DNA of 64,000 nucleotides from positions 96,306,599-96,370,598 of the forward strand of contig CM060911.1 in the NCBI GenBank assembly GCA_030737875.1. Reading direction: 5' to 3'. Numbering within the stretch: position 1 is the first letter of the stretch; each line of letters begins with the position of its first letter. Origin of the DNA: Allium sativum (taxonomy: Eukaryota; Streptophyta; Magnoliopsida; Asparagales; Amaryllidaceae). The notes below the pieces were generated by a model. That model ran no database searches. It worked only from the letters and a program-made list of their open reading frames with translations, and was not told where the DNA came from. A program made the translations under genes and the position numbers. Below, piece after piece: positions 22,301-34,283 of the stretch.

Positions 22301-25300
22301 TTCGAAATGAATTGAATTGAAAACGATTTCGAAATGAATTGAATTGAAAACGATTTCGAAAGAATTGAATTGAAAACGATTTCGAAATGAATTGAATTGA
22401 AAACGAATTCAAATTGAATTGAAAGCGAAGTGAAATGAATTCAAATTGAATTGAAATTTGAATTGAATAGAAATGGATTTTAAAACAAATTTATAAAGAA
22501 GAATTCAATTTTGATTTGAATTGAAATGGAAGTTGAAAATGTTTTTGAAACGAATTCAAAACTATTTATATAATTCGTTTTAAATAGAAATCGACGATAT
22601 ATATATTATATATATTATATATATAATATAATGGCCTGAATAGAACGCGCCGCGCCGCGGTAGTTCGCGAATTTCGACCATTTATTTCAAACGGGCATTA
22701 CGGGAGATCCGACTGTCGGATTCTCCTAAAACTGGAACCGTTGGGTTCGTATCGAAAAGAGCTTTCTAACGGATATTAGAAATTAGAAATCTAACGGTTG
22801 GATTTGGAATTATGTCCAAATCAAATTTGAAAAAGGTCGCTATAAGTGCAGTTCGATGGCCATTGATGGAAATCGACTGTACGGGCCTTGATAAAATTAT
22901 TAAAAATGGTAATAATTTGTGTAAAATCATAAGAAATGATTTAGAAAGAATTGGGATGAAAAACTCCATATTTGAAAAGATAAAAATAGATTTTTATCGA
23001 AATGAACTAGTTTTGAACTAGAAATATAATTCTATTTATTTTTAAATAAATAAACTGAATTTGAAAAGGGTTTTAAAAGTAACCAGAATTTCCAATGATT
23101 GCATTGGAGTGGATTTGAATCGAAATTGTCTTCGGAATATTTCGATGTTGGAATTCGTGATTATACAGGTGTTGTTATGGAAATTTGAAAGATATATTTA
23201 TATCGTTATTTCCAATACGACATTTGTTACTCGTGGAATTTGATATTGAATATAAGCCGGTATATTTTCTATTCAGAGCCTTGTATTGAATATCAAATGT
23301 GATTTGGGGTTTGTCGTGAATGGTGTCTTCACTAACACTGTTCTTGAACCCAGTTGAGAAAAGATTAAATCTTTTTATTTAGATTTAATGAAGTGTTCCA
23401 ATTAAATAATATTTAATTGGAATTGAATTGATGTTGATTTTTGGGTTTATCGTGGACAGTGTTTTAAATAACACTCGTTCTTTAACCCGATAATTAATGG
23501 AATGTGATTTTGGGTTTATTGTGAACCGTGTTTTAAACGACACTGATTCTTTAACCCAGTTAACGATTAAAAATAAGTGGAGTTTTAATGAATCTTTAAT
23601 TAGATTGAAATGATCGAGAATGGAGTATCACCAGTATTGCTCCAGGCGATAGTTAAATCTTTAATTAGATTTGAACGTGAAATGGTAATTGAATTTACCG
23701 ATAACACCGTGGTGTTAGATATGAAGTACTACCAGTTTTACTTCATGGGATGAATAGGTTGGGATTGGGAAATTAAAACAAATGATTACTTCGGTAAGGT
23801 TCGCTAATCCCAACTAGTTTTGAATTGATATTCAAAATAGAATAAAGAATAAATTCAAGACATTTATCTTGGATAAAATTAATGGGAACCTTTCCCTATG
23901 AATGTGAAATCAGAAACTAACTGTCGGTTAGCTGAGCAGAATGGCTTTCTGGATATTGATCTGATGTTGGTTTCGGCCTTCGGGGTTAATATTTGGGGAA
24001 TTATTCTCTTGATTAATTTACGGTTAGTGACTGATGAATTGGAATGAGGCGTATGTTGTGTTTGTGTAACACTTATTTAAAGTATACGCGAGTTATTCGG
24101 AAAGACCGGGTTTATCCCATTCTGAATAACTGATACGACGATAAGTCGAAGATGAAGACGATGGTCGAAGACCGGAGGTCTTCACGTCGTTTGGATAATT
24201 ACTGATGATCTTGATTGGGCTGTACACCCAAGAAGATGGAAATAGTTAGTGATCGTCCAGACGTACTTGGAGATCGATGGATATGCGGGGTACTAGGTGC
24301 CTCCGGTTTCGTTCAGACCCATAACGGACTTGTAAATGGACTGTGTGTCTGACATTGGATTTTAGTCCGTGTGATTGATCTCTATTAATTATATATCTGT
24401 TTGGCGGCGGAGAATTTATTCTCTTGCTTAACGCCCTTCTCTGAGACGTACGAGCTCAGGGGTTATATATTGATGGATATCAAACGCATGGAGTGAATTG
24501 CCTGTGTGGCATGCCTAAGTGGCAATTGATCAAGGCTTCTGTTGAAAAGCAAAGTCTTGTGGTGATGATCAAAGCAAGGCCTTTGTGGCGTAGCTTTGTG
24601 TAACGTTTACTTCGCGTGTTTCACACCCGGTATGAACCAAAAACGGGAGAGGACGTCAGGGAGGGCATGCGTTTCTTTCTAGCTAGAAGTGGCGTCAGTG
24701 GTTTTACACGCCCTGACGAGTTTGACTTATGTGGTTGTTGCTGTTGCGAGGCGCCTCGGATTGATCGGTCGTTCTCGAACCGATGGAGTCATTTAGTTGG
24801 CTCGTTTACGCCCCATAGGGCGGGGAAATGCATGTTCAGGGTTTAAGTTTAATCCACATCGGTGGACTGGCCCTGAGGATCCAAGGGCCCACCTGTGTCT
24901 GGGTCCTGAGACACGGGCTAGAGCGTCTCGAATCGGTTGAGGACTATCTCTTGCCTCGGTTCATAGATGGAAACCCAATTTCCAAATACGCGACTTTGCG
25001 ATTTTGATTGTATAACCTATATATGGCGACATAGTGTTATGGGGCATTCATGCCGCCTATGATTGATACTTATGATTTGAAGTTGTTTTATACACTATAC
25101 ACTTATTATAGTATCAAATGATTTGTTTTAAAACGTATCAAGCATTCTTTGGCTGTTATAAGGGAAAAACCCTATCCCCCGGCTTGCGTTGCATTGTGTG
25201 ATAGGACCTGGGTCTTATAACAGCTTCATTTGTCTTTATTTAGCATTGCGCTGTTAGTTTTATGCACTGGTATTCTTGGGAGGAAACCCGTTCCGTGTTA

Positions 25301-25776
25301 TACGGCGTGGTCCCTTGATTTACCTAACTTTAAAAATAAAGATTAATAACTGTTTTAGTTCTCACACCAGTCACATGACTGACCTGGAGTTTATTGTTTT
25401 AACCTAAACTCTGGGTGCCCTTATTTTTGACACGGGCAGCTAGTAGTTTTGGTTTTGCAGATTTATATTCACAGGATCCTGGTTAACAGCTGGAACGATA
25501 TCCGGAAAGCTTTGTATCCGTATATCTCTTTCTAGTTGTGTATTGTATTATTTTCCGCTGCTATGTATTTAAATGTAATTTAAATCTCTGATATTTCTGT
25601 GTAATATTCATTTATACTCTGTATATTCTTGTAATCTGATGCATTGTTGTAATATACAATAAAATGTTCTTCTGTATGCATTCTGTTTTGTCGTGTTCTC
25701 AAACGATAGGGCGTTTCGAACGGCCTGGATCGGTTTAGCGACTGGTTCGGACCGAGCGAAATTCCTTGCCGTCACA
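19322..25776 (+). repeat. Element D 3' LTR (6455 bp)
   Basis: Collinear with 11861-18290, with scattered single-base differences and one extra 27-bp minisatellite unit. AATAAA at 25658-25663. It is followed by the TTAAC duplication and the return of element A integrase sequence. Confidence 0.92.
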
Positions 25777-25781
25777 TTAAC

Positions 25782-25997
25782 ATCTGTTTATCTTGGAATG
25801 ATAGTTCGACTACATGGGATACCCTCTAGCATAGTAAGTGATCGAGATCCTATCTTTACTAGTGAGTTTTGGAAATGGAGGTCAAGAAGATTCATAATCG
25901 TGAAGTCAAAGTAGTTAAGGTACAGTGGAATGAAGCTCAAGAAGACGCGACGTGGGAGACTGAAGATAAGACACGCGCATCATACCCTTTTTCTTGA
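25782..25997 (+). pseudogene. pol: Element A pol remnant, right part: integrase fragment joined to C-terminal tail
   Basis: The frame opening just after the D duplication gives an integrase piece ([20 protein letters not shown]) carrying the second catalytic Asp of the D,D-35-E triad. It then jumps at about 25875 into the polyprotein tail ([20 protein letters not shown]), ending at TGA 25995-25997. In B these two pieces are separated by several hundred bases, so A lost the Glu-containing part of integrase and the segment behind it. The tail resembles the end of a chromodomain-type integrase C-terminus. Confidence 0.8.
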
Positions 25998-26297
25998 GGG
26001 TATATCCTTGATCTCTTTTTAGGAATTTTATGCATACTTGTTTCTATCTTTTTAGGTATATCCTCTAGGTCATATCTTCGATCCTTAGGTAAAAGCCAAT
26101 GTATGTAAATAGGTGTTTGAAACATGTTACGATTGATGGTTGCAAGTGGTTGCAAGTGGTCGCTAGTGGTTGCTCGTGGATGCATATACACACACATTAG
26201 ACACTAGATTGGCTCAGTCACTTTCATATTGCATATGCATATGAATGTATGTATTTGTATATGGATTGAAACTTGATGTGTTATCATATGGATGTTG
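25998..26297 (+). other. Element A 3' untranslated region before insertion B
   Basis: No gene. It contains a short repeat of GGTTGCAAGTGGT variants (26132-26180), found in complement in B (about 29601-29640) and C (about 45106-45150), which shows common descent of the three 3' regions. It ends with the B target duplication TGTTG at 26293-26297. Confidence 0.7.
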
Positions 26298-27452
26298 TGT
26301 AAAACACCCCACCTCCATTAAGGTCACTCACAAAGTGAATGCATTAACTTTTGTGGAGTATTATAGGTAAAAGACACAGATAATTTACAAGATAGACATA
26401 CAAGCAGCGGAAAACTAAAATTTTATTTCATAAGCACGTGGTCCAGTCCAAACATTACAACAACTGTCTTAAAAACCAACTTCCAAAATCATTACAATAA
26501 AGCCTATGTCTTAACAAAAACATAAAGAAGCATAAACAAGAATAAATCAGCATAAATCCCCAATTAAGATTGTAACCACAGCCATAGCCCAAGAAAAGAG
26601 AGTCCAAGTTATGCGCCTACTTTCTTCAAGCTGGAAAAGGTCTGGACTAATTTGAAGTATTCCCTCCCTGCGGACCGTGGGGGGGGGGGGGGGGGGGACG
26701 GAAGACAAGAAGAAGAAAGAAAACGGGTCAGACATAAGCCTGGTAAGTCCAGTGATTATTTAGCATGTAAACAGGTAAAAGGATCATGACATGAATAAAC
26801 TGAACCTAGGACAATACCCTAGAAATAAGATAACGATAAATAAGGCAAGGTAAACGGAATATACTATCGCACTCATTTCTATTTCTCTGCACCTACTAAC
26901 AGGTGTTTCAATTAGCATCACGTGTTCATGATAAAATGATCCCTTTTCTCGATCTGCGTCTACTCGCATGCATTTATCAGTTGTCATTCGGCCCCGCTTG
27001 ATTGTAGATACCTGTGCTGGTCCCACCATGGGGAGTTTCAATTCCTATGGTGGCGAACTGACACAAATTCATGATGCACAGTGTATAATACTGATGCCCA
27101 GTGCCTGATTTGTCCATGCCGGAGTACGTGCACGCCCATGCTCCGTTGGAAACTACACTACTGCACCACCCGCCAATATTTTGTCTGCTTATAATCAGTC
27201 CAGTAATCGTGCCCTACCCTGCCTAGTTCAGGGTACCATGATACATCTATGTGGGTTACTACTGAAATGTGTCCCCGTTACTAGGGTTTCCTAATCAACA
27301 TGTTAAAATGGTTAAGTGTTCTCAAATTAACCTAACCCCCACCCATCATTTTTGTTAACATGTTGTGTGGTTAAGTGTTGCCTTAATTTACTTAACCCTA
27401 CCATTCTTAGCCTAGTCTGTTTCTTAGCTTTAATTCATTCATTAAAGCACCA

Positions 27453-27543
27453 CCCTCTCACATTAGATCTATATTGTTGTGGTCGCTGGATGTGTCGGGC
27501 GGTTCCGGGCATCTTACACCGCAACTCAATCTAACCTCGGGTT
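27453..27543 (-). repeat. Conserved hairpin, single unit, B 3' LTR
   Basis: Stem TTAGAT against ATCTAA with inner pairing around TTGtGGT/ACCGCAA. Loop CGCTGGATGTGTCGGGCGG. The other B LTR has two units, so this single unit probably arose by recombination between them. Confidence 0.75.
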
Positions 27544-28807
27544 CGACATATTCGTCTTTTAATTAATTTACATATTTACCATTTACGTTTATATGTAAAT
27601 TATCCACCAATGTTTTCAACTCAAGTTATGTCCCATTTACCCCCCTAAATTATGCCTATAATTCTTAGGTATACAAATTATACCATTTCATGCCATTAAT
27701 CATTTACATGATCATGAGCCAACCTATGCCAATAACATATAATTTAAATATTTTTCCCAACGTATCCCCCGTTATTCGTTCGCATAAATTACATAGAACA
27801 TTAGGCTCGCAAATTAGCCTAGCTCATAAACAAAGAGGGAAAAAGAAAAGGGACATGTAACATTCCAACGGCACAAAACAGTTTAGATCAACTAAGCATG
27901 TGTAATATAAATTTGGCATAGTACTACACAAATTTAATTTAAGCATGTAAATGTGAACTTGCATTTGAGTTGGATCAAATTAACATAGATCTAAACATGT
28001 AGATCTAGACATATAAGCATATATGAACATGACTTAGCTTATGATCTTGCATATAACATAACATAAGGAATCACCAAATTTATATACAACATGATAGGTT
28101 CATTGCCAAATTATTATACAACATGATAGGTTCATCACCAATTTAACATACAACATAATAAGTCCATCACCAATTTAATATACAACATGATAGGTTCATC
28201 ACCAAATTTATATACAACATGATTGGTTCATCACCAAATTAATATACAACGTGATAGGTTCATCACCAAATTAATATATAACATGATAGGTTGTATCAAT
28301 CACAATAGTCACGTAGGCATACGTAATTTCAGAATTGCTACATGGATCAGAATGTGATCATCTTATAACTAGGCACAGTTCTAGTTCCCCATCATTACAA
28401 GTCATGACTTTTATTTGTTCAAATCTAAAGAATAACTGAACTTACAAACAAAAAACAAATCTTGTTTCCTAAAACTGAAAAGCTATCCTTTGATGTAGAC
28501 TACCGATTCTCTAGTTTTGATTTGATTTGGGACTTCCTAACTTGACTAGTAGGTTAGAGAAAAATGGAGGCTACGCTAGTTTGGCCATGGACAACATGAC
28601 GGCTTCAGAGAGCAAATTTTATGTGGTTTTAGGATTGAGGATTGGGGTTTGGGTTGTTTATATAGAAGTTTAGATTAATGAGAGCCGTTGGATCAACCTA
28701 GGAGTAATCAGAGCCATCCAGACTAAATAGTACCAACTGGAAGTCGCCACATAAGCCTTAGTGACTCAGAAAACGTCAATGGACAAAACAACCCAGATCT
28801 GGCCGAG

Positions 28808-28912
28808 AGGGTCGACCCCTACAGGGGGGGGGGGTCGACACCCCAGTCGACAACCCTCTTGGGGGTCCGACACCTATGTCGACCCCCTTGGGGGGAGTCG
28901 ACCCCTATGGGC
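28808..28912. repeat. U3 palindrome cluster (GTCGAC type), B 3' LTR
   Basis: Five GTCGAC (or one GTCCGAC) sites separated by C and G runs, including GTCGACCCCC and GGGGGAGTCGACCCC. It occupies the same place relative to TATA and LTR start as the A cluster. Confidence 0.75.
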
Positions 28913-29189
28913 AGAAATTTTCCCGCCCAGCCGCTTCTCTCAGAATTTTTGAATTCGAACTGTTTTTTAATTTAATTATTATTTATATTTAATTTCCGTT
29001 TATACATGAAATCTTCTGAACTCCATAACTTCTTCATACGGAGTCCGATTTACGCAAACTCGGACTCTATCTCAAGCAGAATTCCGAGTCGAACGCAATG
29101 GCTAACCCGTTTCTCCTAATTCCCACTTTTAAAATTAAGTATTCTTTAATTCATTACTTTAATGTTCACAGAAAATACGGGGTCTTACA

Positions 29190-29775
29190 TTCTCCGCTCC
29201 TTAAAGGATTTTGTCCCCAAAATCTTCAATTCAAGAAGAATGTATATCCTACCATCCAACATCCATCTACTCAACCATTCAATCATAGGCATCCATTTTC
29301 CTTAAAAGGTATCTAATGCTTTTCATGAACATATGCATAGTGTGTGTATATGTCCTCATCTAATGCAAAATCAGGCGGTCTACTGATTCAGTTGACCTCC
29401 TTAATGCAAATCATGATAGTGCCATGAGTCTATTATGTATGCAATTATTCCTAACCATTCTTTCTACATGAGTGCACAATCATTCATACAAATGTACATC
29501 TATTTGATAACACATCAACTTTCAATCCATATACAAATACATATATGCATATGCAATATGAAAGTGACTGAGCTGATCTAGTACCTAATGTGTGTGTATA
29601 TGCATCCACGAGCAACCACTAGCAACCATTTGCAACCATAAATCATAACATGTTTCAAATACATGTTTACATCCATTGGTTTCTACCTAAGGGTCAAGAA
29701 TAGGACCGAGGAGATATACTTAAGAGATAGATACAGGTATGCATAAACAAATGGAAAAGAGATTAAGGACGTACC
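29190..29775 (-). other. Element B polypurine tract and 3' untranslated region
   Basis: On the minus strand the last bases before the 3' LTR read CCTTTAAGGAGCGGAGAA (29190-29207), the polypurine tract. The rest is non-coding and matches the 3' regions of A (37278-37590) and C (44675-45760). Confidence 0.8.
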
Positions 29776-32723
29776 CTAAAAAAGAAAAGGGTAGGCTGCG
29801 CGTATCTTGTCCTCAGTCTCCCAAGTCGCGTCTTCCTCAGCGTCACTCCATTGAGCTTTAACAAGCTTGACTTCATGGTTATGTAGCTTTTTGACTTCTG
29901 TCCCTAAGATACGAGTTAGAACTCTCCTCACCGTCGCTTCTCGCTCCGCTTCTGTTTCCTCTAGTATGCTTGGCTCCACAACTTCTTCTGACTCATGTAA
30001 GCACTTTGGTAGACGAGAGACATGAAAAACATTGTGAACTCCAGCCAATCTTTTGGGAAGCTCTACTTTGTAAGACATCTTTCCAATTCTTTCAATGATA
30101 GGAAATGGCCTACAAATCTTGGTGCCAATTTTCCTGTAGACCCAAAGCGAATGACATTCCTCAAAGGAGATACTTTAAGGAAAACCCTGTCTCCAACCTC
30201 AAACTCAAGGTCCGTCCTTCTTTTATCAGCTTAGGACTTCTATCTATCTTGTGCAATCTTCATTCGTCTTCGTATCAAGTCCACCTTCTCTGAACTTTCT
30301 CTGATCATGTCCGGATGAAGTACGAGCTTGTCTGTAGACTCCCACCAACAAGTGAGTGATCGACATGGTCTTCCATATAAAGCCTCGAAGAGTGCCATGC
30401 CTATGGTGACTTGGTAGCTATTGTTGTAGGCAAACTCCACCAAAGGAAGATGATCCTCCCATGTCCCTCCAAAATCAAGAATGCACAATCTCAAGAGGTC
30501 TTCTAATACTCTATTCAACCTTTCCGTCTGACCATCGGTTTGAGGGTGATAGGACGTGCTTAAGCATATCTGTATGCGTATAGCTTCATGCAAACTCTTC
30601 CAAAACTCGCTCGTAAAGATAGGATCTTGATCACTTACTATGCTGGAGGTTATTCCATGCAGTCAATCCACCTCTTTAAGATAAATGGATGCTAACGACG
30701 AGGCAGTCCTCCTACTCTTAACAGGTATAAAGTGAGTGCTTTTAGTGAGCCTGTCCACTATTACCTAAATACTGGTATTGCCCCTTCTTGACCTAGGCAA
30801 CCCATCAATAAAGTCCATCTAAATGCTATCCCATTTCCACTGTGGGACCTCTAGAGGATGAAGCAGACCACCAGGCTTCTTCTGCTCCTCTTTGACTTGC
30901 TGGCATATCAAGCATTTAGAGACAAACTTAGCTACATCCTTCTTCATGCCATTCCAAAATAAGACCCTTTTTATGTCTTTATACATCTTGTCCCCACCTG
31001 GGTGTATGGTCAATTTGGAATGGTGTGCTTCTTCGTGAACAGTTTTCACCAAATCTCTTGCTTGTGGGATGCATAGTCTTCCATCCCGTCTCAACCAACC
31101 CTTGTCATCGATGGAGTATCTATTGAGGTGACTAGAAGTCTCACCTCTTATTAGCTTATCCTTCACATCAACTAGTTGAGGGTCTTCACGTTGCGTGATT
31201 CCTATTGAGTCCAAAAGCGTAGGCCGCACTCTAGTGTAGCTAACAAACCAGGTACAAATTCAAAGGAGGGTCTAAAGTCAAGGTTTGCTATGTACTCCAA
31301 GATTTTCCTTTCTACAAAGAGAGGACTTAAGGTCAGCTTTTTCCTACTCAAGGCATCTGCCACCACATTGCCCTTGCCAGGGGTATAAGCAATCTCAAAA
31401 TCGTATGAGGCCAGAAATTCCATCCACCTTTGTTGTCTTAAGTTAAGATCCTTCTATGAGAAAAGGTACTTTAACGATTTATGGTCAGTAAACAATTCAA
31501 ACCTTTCTCCTAGTAGGTAATGACGCCATGACTTAAGAGCGAAAACAATGGTAGCTAACTCTAAATCATGAGTTGGGTAGTTTCTCTCATGTACCTTCAA
31601 CTGCCTTCCTCCATAACAAACTACTCTTCCCTCTCGCATCAAAAAAAGCCTAATCCTGTATTGCATGCGTCTGTGTATACAGTAAACATCTTACTCCCAT
31701 CCGACAATGTCAGAACCGGGGCTGTTGTTAGAGCTCTTTTCAATCATTGGAAAGCAACGTCGCAATCCAAATCCCAAGCAAAAGTTATGTTCTTCTTTGT
31801 CAATCTAGTAAGTGGTGCTGAGATCTTCGCAAAGTCTTTAATGAACTTTCTATAAAAGCCTGCTTGCCCGAGAAAACTTCGTACTTCGGTTGCGTTCCGG
31901 AGGACCTTCCAATCTTGCACCACACTTTTGCGAGATCCACAGCTATCCCCTCTTTGGACACTACATGTCCAAGAAACCTTACTTCTTCTCTCCAAAAATG
32001 GCATTTGGAGAAATTTTCTTTTAGCTGGTGTGCACGAAGAGTATCCATGACTTCCCTTAAATGCAAAGCATGCTCTTCCTCATTTTTTGAGAAGATCAAA
32101 ATGTTGTCCATGAAGACCACTATAAATTTATTAAGGAACTCCCTGAACACCCGAATCATCAAGTCGACGAAATAAGCAGGCGCGTTTGTCAAGCCAAAAG
32201 GCATGACAAGCCATTCAAAGAAACCATCCGGGGTCCTGAATGTGGTCTTATCAATGCTGTCCTCAGTCACTCTTAGCTAATGTAACCCGGTAGCTAGATC
32301 TAGTTGTGAGAAAACCGATGCACCTACATGCTGGTCGAACAAGTCATCTATTCTTGGAAGTGGGTGCCTATTCTTCTTGGTCATCTTGTTTAGCTCCCTA
32401 TAGTCAATGCATATGCGAAGTGAACGATCCGCTTTGGTTGCAAATACCACTGGAGCACCCCATTCAGAAATACTCTGCCTTATAAACCGCTTTTCAAGCA
32501 ACTCTTTAACTTGCTTGCTGGGCTCTTTCCTTTCCCTTGGAGCCATGTGTCTAACGAGTAGAGCAACGGGTTTTGCATTATCAACAAGGTATATGCGGAA
32601 GTCAATCTCTTGCTTCAGAGGTAAACCCTTCACCTCTTCCAAGACATCCGAGTATTCACAGACTACTCTAACAGATTGTAGGTTCTCAACAGACGCATCA
32701 AGAGATTCTAGGTAACTAAGCAT
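29776..32723 (-). pseudogene. pol: Element B pol: RT, RNase H, integrase, C-terminal tail; stops and frameshifts
   Basis: Reading from 32723 down: RT start with [20 protein letters not shown] and FSQLDLATG, then a stop near 32276-32280. RT resumes at 32270 with [15 protein letters not shown]; the catalytic box reads VVFMDNILIFS, so the second Asp of the xDD motif is Asn. A frameshift near 31900 follows. RNase H is recognisable in TNITFAWD-type text and [16 protein letters not shown] further shift lies near 31210-31230. Then come the integrase zinc-binding region (HHSKLTIHPGG, CLICQQVKEEQ), the core with STSYHPQTDGQTERLNRVLE, more stops at about 30238 and 30790-30830, the VHNVFHVSRL motif and the tail DATWETEDKIRAAYPFLF ending at 29776. 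Domain order RT-RH-IN is Ty3/gypsy. Not functional as read. Confidence 0.88.
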
Positions 32724-32731
32724 AACAGAGT

Positions 32732-34102
32732 TTATGGATTACAAGAGATTTCGAGAGTGTTACCAAGGCGAGTCATAAGTCTAACCACTCTCTTTTCACA
32801 ATTGAGGACGGCACCATTACTGGATAGCCAATCCATGCCTAGAATCAACCCATAGCCTGTGAAGCCCAAAACATAGGCATTACATCTAAATCCAACGCTT
32901 AGTATAGAAATTTCCAAATCCAAACAAATCATTGATAAATAGGCCGAACACCCAATTGGATTTGAAACAACCAAGGGATACTCAACTATACTGGTGACTA
33001 GGTGCAGAGATTTAGCTAAAGCAGTAGATATAAAAGAGTGCGATGCGCCAGAATCAAAGAGAGTACGAACAGGATGATCAAAAAGATAAACTAAACTCTC
33101 AACAGAAATATTTCTACCTCGTTCTTGCAGAGATGCTATAAGAGCATGAGCCCGCCCTCCAGAAGTAGAGCCAGTCCTCTGCCCTTGCCCTTGATTTCTT
33201 AGGCAGTCCTTAGCCATATGTCCTGTCTCGCCGCACTGGAAACAACCACACATCTTCCTCTTCTTCTTTTTGCAGTCCTTAATCAGATGTCCAGGTATGC
33301 CACAAAAATTACACTCCCTCTTGTCATGGGGTTTGTTATTCTTCCCGCCCTTCTTGGAATCCGTCTTCTTGTTCTGTGGTCCCTCCAATTTCTTGTCTTG
33401 CGGTACTTCCGCCTTCATCTCTTTCTTGCCATCCTTATCTTCCTCCTGAAATAGTGCCATTTCCAGTAGTCTCTCATAGGTCGCACCCATAGGTATATGG
33501 GTCATAGCTAGGCTGTGCAACGGCTCATTCAACCCTTTAACGAAACGGAGAGCCTTTTTATATGGAGTGTTCACTAATTCTAATCCGAATCTAGCCAGCT
33601 GGTTGAATTGGATGATGTATTCCTTGACAGACATGCTTCCCTGTTTGAGAGCTAAGAACTTCTCCATCTATAGGCTTCGTTCAGCTTGCGAGAGGAACTT
33701 CATTTCAAATCTCATTCTGAAATCCTCCCAAGTTTCAACCTGTCTCTCAGCATTAGTAACTTCCCACCAATAAGAGGCTTCGTCCTTAAGTAACCACACC
33801 GCCAATTGTATCTTTTGCCTATCGTCCACTTCGATGATAACAAACAAATCTTCTGTTTCCTTGAGCCAGTTTCTCGCTTCCACAAATGATTCAGTCCCAT
33901 TAAAGTTATTTCCACCCATGACTCGAAAGTCTCTACATATCTTCGAGAAAGCATTTGCACAACGAGGAGGGGGAGGAGGAACAACTGCAAATGGGGGAGG
34001 AGGAACGTCTGTTGGGCCTGCGTCATTAGCCCTAGCCTCCAGGTACCTTCTGAACCAACCAGGTACAGGTATGCCCTTAGGAAGATTAAGATCCCCAGAC
34101 AT
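32732..34102 (-). pseudogene. gag: Element B gag-protease, one stop between two open halves
   Basis: Starts MSGDLNLPKG at 34102. The first 144 codons carry the start of the gag capsid domain (GTESFVEARNWLKETEDLF) and end at a TAG at 33668-33670. The same frame continues for 311 codons: FNQLARFGL, two CCHC knuckles (CNFCGIPGHLIKDC and CFQCGETGHMAKDC), and an aspartic protease with active site LFDSGASHSFIS and the distal LILGMDWL motif. Gag packages RNA and the protease cuts the polyprotein. A single stop codon separates the halves; a second stop follows the protease at 32732. Confidence 0.88.
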
Positions 34103-34283
34103 GCTGAAACGAAAAGAAAAGGTTCAAAACAAAGGATAAAAAGATAGTGCATATGGCTTTGAGGATTATGCTCTTTAAAATAAAACAACATTTTCCTTAA
34201 AAATGCTTCTTTAAACTTCTTTTTGAAAAATAGTTTTCAAAAACTTTTTATCTGATCTGGTAAACCTTGTCTCTGATACCAAG
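34103..34283 (-). other. Element B leader and primer-binding site
   Basis: CTCTGATACCA at 34271-34281 is the complement of TGGTATCAGAG, the tRNA-iMet primer site, three bases from the LTR. The rest is the A-rich leader before gag. Confidence 0.85.

Larger units (their letters stand above)
11861..25776 (+). mobile_element. Element D: non-autonomous LTR retrotransposon with 6.4-kb LTRs and 1-kb interior
   Basis: LTRs at 11861-18290 and 19322-25776 (TGTAATAACC...GCCGTCACA), duplication TTAAC at 11856-11860 and 25777-25781, tRNA-iMet primer site at 18293-18304 and polypurine tract ending 19321. The 1031-bp interior has no gag or pol sequence, so D depends on enzymes supplied in trans. The class resembles LARDs, but the proportions differ: LTRs here are six times the interior. 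The LTRs differ at about ten positions in their first 0.9 kb and less beyond, so insertion is recent relative to the elements around it. Orientation is from primer site and polypurine tract. Confidence 0.92.
26298..29189 (-). repeat. Element B 3' LTR (2892 bp)
   Basis: Pairs with 34284-37272. Contains the AATAAA complement at 26422-26427, a 19-base G run at 26679-26697, one hairpin unit at 27453-27543, about seven 32-bp repeats (CAACATGATAGGTTCATCAC) at about 28070-28300, a TATA complement near 28655-28665 and the GTCGAC palindrome cluster at 28808-28912. Confidence 0.9.

Noticed and set aside
11861..25776. A 7.46-kb tandem segmental duplication
   Set aside because: The two copies have TG...CA ends, a primer site and polypurine tract between them and a 5-bp target duplication, so they are LTRs of one element.
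31568..32715. Plus-strand open frames of 95-103 codons
   Set aside because: They are shadows of element B pol on the other strand, as shown by the RT motifs read there.
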